DNA of 60,640 nucleotides from a bacterium (lineage in GTDB: Bacteria; UBA10199; DSSB01). This document shows, in pieces, positions 56,561 to 60,640 of this stretch (the stretch's first letter is position 1; each line of letters opens with the position of its first letter). The notes under the pieces are model-generated. The model searched no databases and was not told the DNA's origin. It saw only the letters and a list, made by a program, of their open reading frames with translations. The position numbers and the translations under genes were made by a program. The DNA lies in NCBI GenBank assembly GCA_035281585.1, contig DATEDP010000137.1:1-60640 (forward strand). Direction: 5' to 3'.

Positions 56561-56685
56561 CCCCCTTTGAAAAAGGGGGAAAAGGGGGATTTAAAGCGGT
56601 CGCTGGAAAAAGAAAGCCTGGAAATCGAACCTCGTTGCTTTGCAACGGCTTTGAATCCCCCCTGGCCCCCTTTTTCAAAGGGGGG
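56561..56685. repeat. 125-bp element with CCCCCTTTGAAAAAGGGGG-type ends
   Basis: Left end CCCCCTTTGAAAAAGGGGG plus GGGGGATTTAAAG; right end CTTTGAATCCCCCC and CCCCCTTTTTCAAAGGGGGG, an approximate inverted pair. It follows the kinase stop by 32 nt and may terminate transcripts from both sides. Confidence 0.85.
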
Positions 56686-56710
56686 TAAGAGAAGGCGCCA
56701 AGAACCTCCG

Positions 56711-57355
56711 TCAATCAACGGTCACCGGGACGGGCCGGTCCTCGACCGATTGATAATCGGGACTCTCGCCGGCCGCTTCGACACAATGCTGATCGGTGTC
56801 GGCATTCTCGAAGCTCAAGGGCGAAGCTAGCTCGGCGACGATGACCTGCACCAGGGCCCCGGTCACCGGCAGGAGCACGTCGAGCTGGGCCGGCTCCTCA
56901 TGGGTGATGAGCATGGCGAAGAAGGGGTCCAGCGGCGGCCGCAACTTCATCACCGTCGAAAAATGGCCGACCTCGGCATCGTTCAAGGCTCGGGTCACCT
57001 GGTAGCGCTGGGCGTTCGGATCGGTGATGCGCAGAAAGCCGGCGACGCCCATCTGAGTCCGGTCGTTGAAGACCTGGCCGCTCAATCGGACCTTCAAATC
57101 GCCGTTGGCTTCTTGGCATATCACCCTGCCCTTGGCCTCGCGCAAAACGTAATTGTAGCCGTGCACGTCCTTGGAGGGTCCGGAAAATCCCGCATCGAGC
57201 GGCTGAGCCGCCGAGCCGCTTCCGCCGAGCGGGCCGCCCACGGTGGTGTCGCCGACCGGACCGGCGCCGCCGCTGCCCGGAGCGCCGCCGATGCCGCCGG
57301 AGCAAGCCAGCAGCAGAAAAGTCAGGAACAGAATGGGAATGAAGCGCCGACCCAC
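56711..57355 (-). CDS. Lipoprotein, unknown function
   Basis: 214 aa from a GTG at 57355 that has GGAGG at 6 nt; the upstream frame to 57466 has no such site. The signal RRFIPILFLTFLLLAC ends in a LLAC lipobox followed by SGG. A Gly/Ser/Ala linker (~20-55) precedes a compact beta-rich domain (~60-205) with two Cys. No family recognised. It is convergent with the kinase gene and divergent from a sigma54-promoted gene. Confidence 0.8.
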   Translation of the reverse strand: MGRRFIPILFLTFLLLACSGGIGGAPGSGGAGPVGDTTVGGPLGGSGSAAQPLDAGFSGPSKDVHGYNYVLREAKGRVICQEANGDLKVRLSGQVFNDRTQMGVAGFLRITDPNAQRYQVTRALNDAEVGHFSTVMKLRPPLDPFFAMLITHEEPAQLDVLLPVTGALVQVIVAELASPLSFENADTDQHCVEAAGESPDYQSVEDRPVPVTVD

Positions 57356-57540
57356 GATTTTCCTCCGAACCACCTTATTTATCGTAGGGGAGAGCCCGGG
57401 AGTTGTCCATCGAAGCCCTGCCTGGCACCATATTTTGAAATTGTGAACCATGTGAAATCTATTCATTCAAATTATTCAATTCTAGGCGCGATCAATTTAA
57501 TAACTTATTAAAATTATTCATGATTTAAGTTTAATGGTTT

Positions 57541-57556
57541 TGGCCCAGCGCTTGCT
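57541..57556 (+). promoter_or_regulatory. Sigma54 (-24/-12) promoter of the 495-aa protein
   Basis: TGGCCCAGCGCTTGCT differs from TGGCACRNNNNTTGCW at one position; GG and GC are 10 bases apart. Its start codon is 53 nt downstream and an AT-rich stretch (57440-57535) precedes it. A sigma54 activator gene lies 1 kb upstream. Confidence 0.8.
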
Positions 57557-57609
57557 TTTCTTCCTGGCATCGGCGTCGAGGAAACGACGCCTCAAGGAGG
57601 ATCGAAAAA

Positions 57610-59097
57610 ATGGAAAGCAATCGCGTTCGTCAATCTCAAGTCACCGGAACCCCCGTCTACGACTCCAAGGCCCTGGCCTACGGCGGTCAAACCGCCACCA
57701 AGTCGCTCGGCGGCTACAGCGATCCGGCTCTGGTCCAATGGTTGGAGCAGGCCACCGCCTACTACAACGCGGTGATGGCCGGCGATCCCAGCACGCCCGC
57801 CCCTTCCCAACAGGAATGGAATGAATTCCTCGCCCAGCTCCAGTGGGCCCAGCAACAGCTCGGCTACGGCCAGCAAGCTTGGGATCCGAGCCTGGGCGGC
57901 ATGGGCGGCGGCGCTCCCTTGGGCGGACCGCAGCAGGGCCAGACCAACCAGTTCGGCGGCATGGCCGGAACGATGGACAACTGGGTTTACACCAACGGCA
58001 AGTCCCAGATCGGCTTCACCGGCAACGGCACCCACGACATCTGGAGCAATGAGTTCATTCTCGACGTCGCGCCGGTCTCGGCCCAGGTCACGATCGAGAT
58101 GACCACCGACACCCGCTTCCAGCCGCCGGAGGAAGTCGCCAAGATCGTCGTCACCGATCCGGCCACCGGCACCGAAGCGGTCTACTTCGTCCACGACTTC
58201 GACCCGGCGGCCGGCGACACGATCAAAATCAACACGCCCGATGCCGGCCAGCTCAGGGACGCCAACGGCATCGCGACTTGGGGCGAGTTCAGCCAAGTCG
58301 CGGAAGGCTCCAAGCCCGAGTCCAGCATCCCGGGCGAGGAACAGCCCGACGGCAGCCTGCTCTATGAGCCGGAATTCTCGGGCGAGATCGTCGATTTCTG
58401 GGCCCAGCCCGGCGAGGACCAAAAGCACGTCGTCTATGCCGACGCCAACATCTCGGTGAAACCGTCGGATACGGTCGAGTTCAGCGCCAACTTCGGCGGC
58501 GACGTCATCGTCAAGGTCAAGCACAGCGACGGCTCGACCGACACCTACATCGTGAAAAAGGGCTACAACGTGAACGTCAACGTCAACGAGGAGTATATCG
58601 AAGGCGATATCCCCTCCTCGCTCGCCGACCGGGTGACCATCAACGGCGCCGCCGAAACCACCGGAACCATGGACGGCGACGCCATCGTCGAGGCCCTGCT
58701 CGCGGCCACCGGCCGGACCGAAGCCCAGCTCCAAAGCGCCCTCGATGCCTCGGGCATGAACATGACGCTCGAGGAATTCAAGGCCGCGCTTTCCGAAGGC
58801 GAGCTCACCGACCCGGTGGACGCCAAGCTGCTGAACTTCCTGGCGGTCCTCGACCCCGCCCTGGCCGAAAGCCTCAACGAGCTGAAGAACTCTTGGAGCG
58901 ACGGCGAGAGCGACAACGAGGACATCGAAGACATCATGGAGGATGTCCGCGGCCGGATGATCGAGCTCTTGAGCGTCCTCGATCCCAACTCGATCTACTC
59001 GCCGGGTCAAGGCGTGGGCGAAATCGAAATCGACGGCGAAAACTTATGTTGGTCGATCGATGCCGGCAGCGGCGACCTGACCGCCGAATATTCCTAA
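57610..59097 (+). CDS. 495-aa acidic beta-rich protein without signal peptide
   Basis: ATG with AAGGAGG at ~9 nt. The N-terminal ~115 residues are polar and Gln/Gly-rich with no signal peptide. Residues ~120-330 are beta-strand-rich (NWVYTNGKSQIGFTGNGTHDIW, VTIEMTTDTRFQPPEEV). Residues ~345-480 form acidic helices. No recognised domain. Strong ribosome site, sigma54 promoter and terminator suggest an abundant, regulated product, possibly exported by a signal-less route such as type III (inference). Confidence 0.8.
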   Translation: MESNRVRQSQVTGTPVYDSKALAYGGQTATKSLGGYSDPALVQWLEQATAYYNAVMAGDPSTPAPSQQEWNEFLAQLQWAQQQLGYGQQAWDPSLGGMGGGAPLGGPQQGQTNQFGGMAGTMDNWVYTNGKSQIGFTGNGTHDIWSNEFILDVAPVSAQVTIEMTTDTRFQPPEEVAKIVVTDPATGTEAVYFVHDFDPAAGDTIKINTPDAGQLRDANGIATWGEFSQVAEGSKPESSIPGEEQPDGSLLYEPEFSGEIVDFWAQPGEDQKHVVYADANISVKPSDTVEFSANFGGDVIVKVKHSDGSTDTYIVKKGYNVNVNVNEEYIEGDIPSSLADRVTINGAAETTGTMDGDAIVEALLAATGRTEAQLQSALDASGMNMTLEEFKAALSEGELTDPVDAKLLNFLAVLDPALAESLNELKNSWSDGESDNEDIEDIMEDVRGRMIELLSVLDPNSIYSPGQGVGEIEIDGENLCWSIDAGSGDLTAEYS

Positions 59098-59121
59098 GCT
59101 GTCTCTTCTCAATACCCTCCC

Positions 59122-59155
59122 GCCAGGCGCCTCCCCGGGCGCCTGGCTTTTTTTT
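59122..59155 (+). terminator. Rho-independent terminator
   Basis: Perfect 10-bp stem GCCAGGCGCC / GGCGCCTGGC, 6-nt loop and a run of eight T, 24 nt after the stop of the 495-aa gene. Confidence 0.95.
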
Positions 59156-59246
59156 GCCGCATCCCACTTTGAGAACAAGAGGAACTTTTTCTTCCCTTCT
59201 TTCGACGAGTCGGCCGCTAAGTCCTTGAAATTGCGTTGCCGCGCCT

Positions 59247-59262
59247 TGGCACCGCCCTTGCT
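59247..59262 (+). promoter_or_regulatory. Sigma54 (-24/-12) promoter of the TPR protein
   Basis: TGGCACCGCCCTTGCT fits TGGCACRNNNNTTGCW except for C at the R position; GG and GC are 10 bases apart. It lies 22 nt before the ATG at 59285, so the transcript leader is very short. Confidence 0.75.
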
Positions 59263-59284
59263 TTATAACCAATCCGGAGGTTCC

Positions 59285-60640
59285 ATGACGCCGAACGTTC
59301 GCTATCGCCCTGGTCAGAAAATTCAGCCCGCGCCCCCGCCGCCGCCCGCGCCATCCCCCAACGAAGGAAAAGCTCCGGGCCCGGTCCTCAAAATCACCGA
59401 CGACTCACCGCTGGTCAAACTCCTCCAAAGCAGCGGCCGCACCCCGACCCATCCGCTCACCGCCAAGGCCGCTCCGGCATTGAAGAAAGTCACGCCGGTC
59501 GACGTTCAGAAGTCTGAGCAAGCTTTCCGTCAAGCCAAGATCCACGCCGAGCGCGGCCGGCTCGAGGAAACCTTCAAGTCGCTGGAGAAGGCGTACTTGC
59601 TCAACCCCGACAGCGAAAAAGCCGCCTTGGCGCTCAGTGAAATCCTGACGGTGGGCGGCAACCCCGAGTTCGCTCACAATTTGCTTGGCGAGTTTTTGGG
59701 GCGCCATCCTGAGTCGCTGCCAATTCGTCACGGCCGACTGAGCCTGAGCAGGATGCTGCTTGCTCAGCTTATCAATGAAGTTGGCGGTTGGGAGGTGCTG
59801 ACGCCGGAAGATGTGACAAGGAGGAAGGAAGGCATCGAAAAAATCGCCGCGGCCTTAAACATTGACATCGACCAAGCCCTGATCTTTCGCGCCCAGGCTC
59901 CGGCCCTCCGCGAGCAGCTCAAGGAATTCGAAAGCAAGTCGACGGAAATTCACGCCATGGATTTCGAGGCGAAGGCGGAGATCCTCGATCAGCTTCAAAG
60001 CGCCTCAGACCAACTCCAGGCCCTCGCGGCTTCCCCGAGGCTCGCCGACGCCGAGGGGCAGATGATCGCCGCCGAACTGAAGACCCTGGGCAAGGAGATC
60101 TCGGATAAATTGCTCCGATTCGCCGAATCCGACAGCAATCCCCAGATCCATAGTCAGGTACCGCTCTCGAAAGCCAACCAGGCCATCGCCGAAGGCCGCC
60201 TCGACGATGCCTTGGCTTATTTTGAAACCTACCGCGACGCCGGATGTAAGGAGTTGGGCAACGGCGACTCCGAAAAGGGCATCTCGATCTTGCGCGAAAA
60301 ATTTCAATCGGCCGAGGCTCATTTCAAAAACAACAACGAGGCCGAGGCCGAGAAGGCGGTGGAAGGAATTTCGCGGAACCTGCTCTTGGCCCACAAGTTC
60401 ATCGAGGAAGCCGGCGCCGCGAAGCTGCGTCAGGCCAATTTGGCCGCCCTCGCCGCCTGGCGAGAGGAGATCATCGCCGAGGCCCAATCCCAGCGTGAAA
60501 ACGTCGGCGCTCTCGACAACGCTTGGGACAAGATCTGGCGGCCCGAAGTCACCGAGGCCGACAAGATCCTCAAGAGCGAAACCATCCGGCTCAATCTCGT
60601 CTCGGCCGTCCGAGCTCGGCTGGAAAGCGGAAAGTTCAAG
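59285..60640 (+). CDS. TPR-containing protein (3' end outside window)
   Basis: Open to the right edge: 452 codons without a stop. ATG with GGAGG at 5 nt. The N-terminus (~1-65) is Pro-rich and disordered, without a signal peptide. Residues ~75-140 show TPR-like pairs (AFRQAKIHAERGRLEETFKSLEKAYLLNPDSEKA), followed by long charged helices, partly coiled coil. Possibly a scaffold or chaperone; sigma54-type promoter just upstream. No family named. Confidence 0.85.
   Translation, partial: MTPNVRYRPGQKIQPAPPPPPAPSPNEGKAPGPVLKITDDSPLVKLLQSSGRTPTHPLTAKAAPALKKVTPVDVQKSEQAFRQAKIHAERGRLEETFKSLEKAYLLNPDSEKAALALSEILTVGGNPEFAHNLLGEFLGRHPESLPIRHGRLSLSRMLLAQLINEVGGWEVLTPEDVTRRKEGIEKIAAALNIDIDQALIFRAQAPALREQLKEFESKSTEIHAMDFEAKAEILDQLQSASDQLQALAASPRLADAEGQMIAAELKTLGKEISDKLLRFAESDSNPQIHSQVPLSKANQAIAEGRLDDALAYFETYRDAGCKELGNGDSEKGISILREKFQSAEAHFKNNNEAEAEKAVEGISRNLLLAHKFIEEAGAAKLRQANLAALAAWREEIIAEAQSQRENVGALDNAWDKIWRPEVTEADKILKSETIRLNLVSAVRARLESGKFK

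Overview
The window is GC-rich, Gram-negative DNA. Lnt, lipoboxes and a TolC/RND pair show an outer membrane. It looks like a deltaproteobacterial-grade organism (Myxococcota, Bdellovibrionota, Desulfobacterota or a related uncultured lineage). Supporting features are myxobacterial-type Cys-rich repeats with C-terminal Cys/TM/Arg anchors, a Ser/Thr kinase fused to a sigma54 activator, ECF sigma/anti-sigma pairs, and many palindromic MITE-like repeats. The lineage is an inference. No tRNA, rRNA, CRISPR array, transposase or phage gene was recognised.

Layout. 1-6985 (minus): end of a secreted FG-GAP-like protein, then prfB (with its programmed +1 frameshift), lnt, ybeY, a PgpH-type HD phosphodiesterase and a YjbQ protein, tightly packed. 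7254-10395 (plus): a lytic transglycosylase without a signal peptide, then an SDR epimerase coupled to a PlsC-like acyltransferase. 10493-15505 (minus): pgi, a small Hydin-like domain protein, then an ECF sigma operon (sigma, anti-sigma with a glycogen-binding-type domain, two secreted low-complexity proteins). 15685-20704 (plus): TetR-TolC-RND without a periplasmic adaptor, behind a perfect palindromic operator. 20724-30545: two large proteins (1167 and 896 aa) that share a new N-terminal module but have different C-termini, with a hypothetical protein, a lipoprotein and a DUF882/M15-type peptidase. 30542-33336 (minus): acyl-CoA dehydrogenase, SCP2 protein, Fe-alcohol dehydrogenase.

33668-39602 (plus): two giant Cys-rich surface proteins. 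One has a von Willebrand A domain; the other carries four tandem units of exactly 483 bp. 39560-44884 (minus): an operon of an HvfA/bufferin-like Cys-repeat RiPP precursor, an MNIO (DUF692) enzyme, its HvfC partner, an ECF sigma, an RskA-like anti-sigma and a DUF255 thioredoxin-fold protein. This is the best candidate for a distinctive system here. 45027-51114 (minus): purine operon purB-S-Q-L-F, with repeat elements at two gene junctions. 51465-56528 (plus): a 1687-aa kinase/ATPase/TPR/GAF/sigma54-activator fusion. 56711-60640: a lipoprotein, a 495-aa protein and a TPR protein running off the window; the last two have good -24/-12 promoters.

Working together. The kinase-sigma54 regulator lies next to genes with sigma54-type promoters, and similar -24/-12 sequences precede both Cys-rich surface proteins. 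This suggests a sigma54-controlled surface or secreted programme (inference). The MNIO operon encodes its own sigma/anti-sigma switch. Several repeat families occur between genes and, unusually, in frame inside at least two and probably three proteins.
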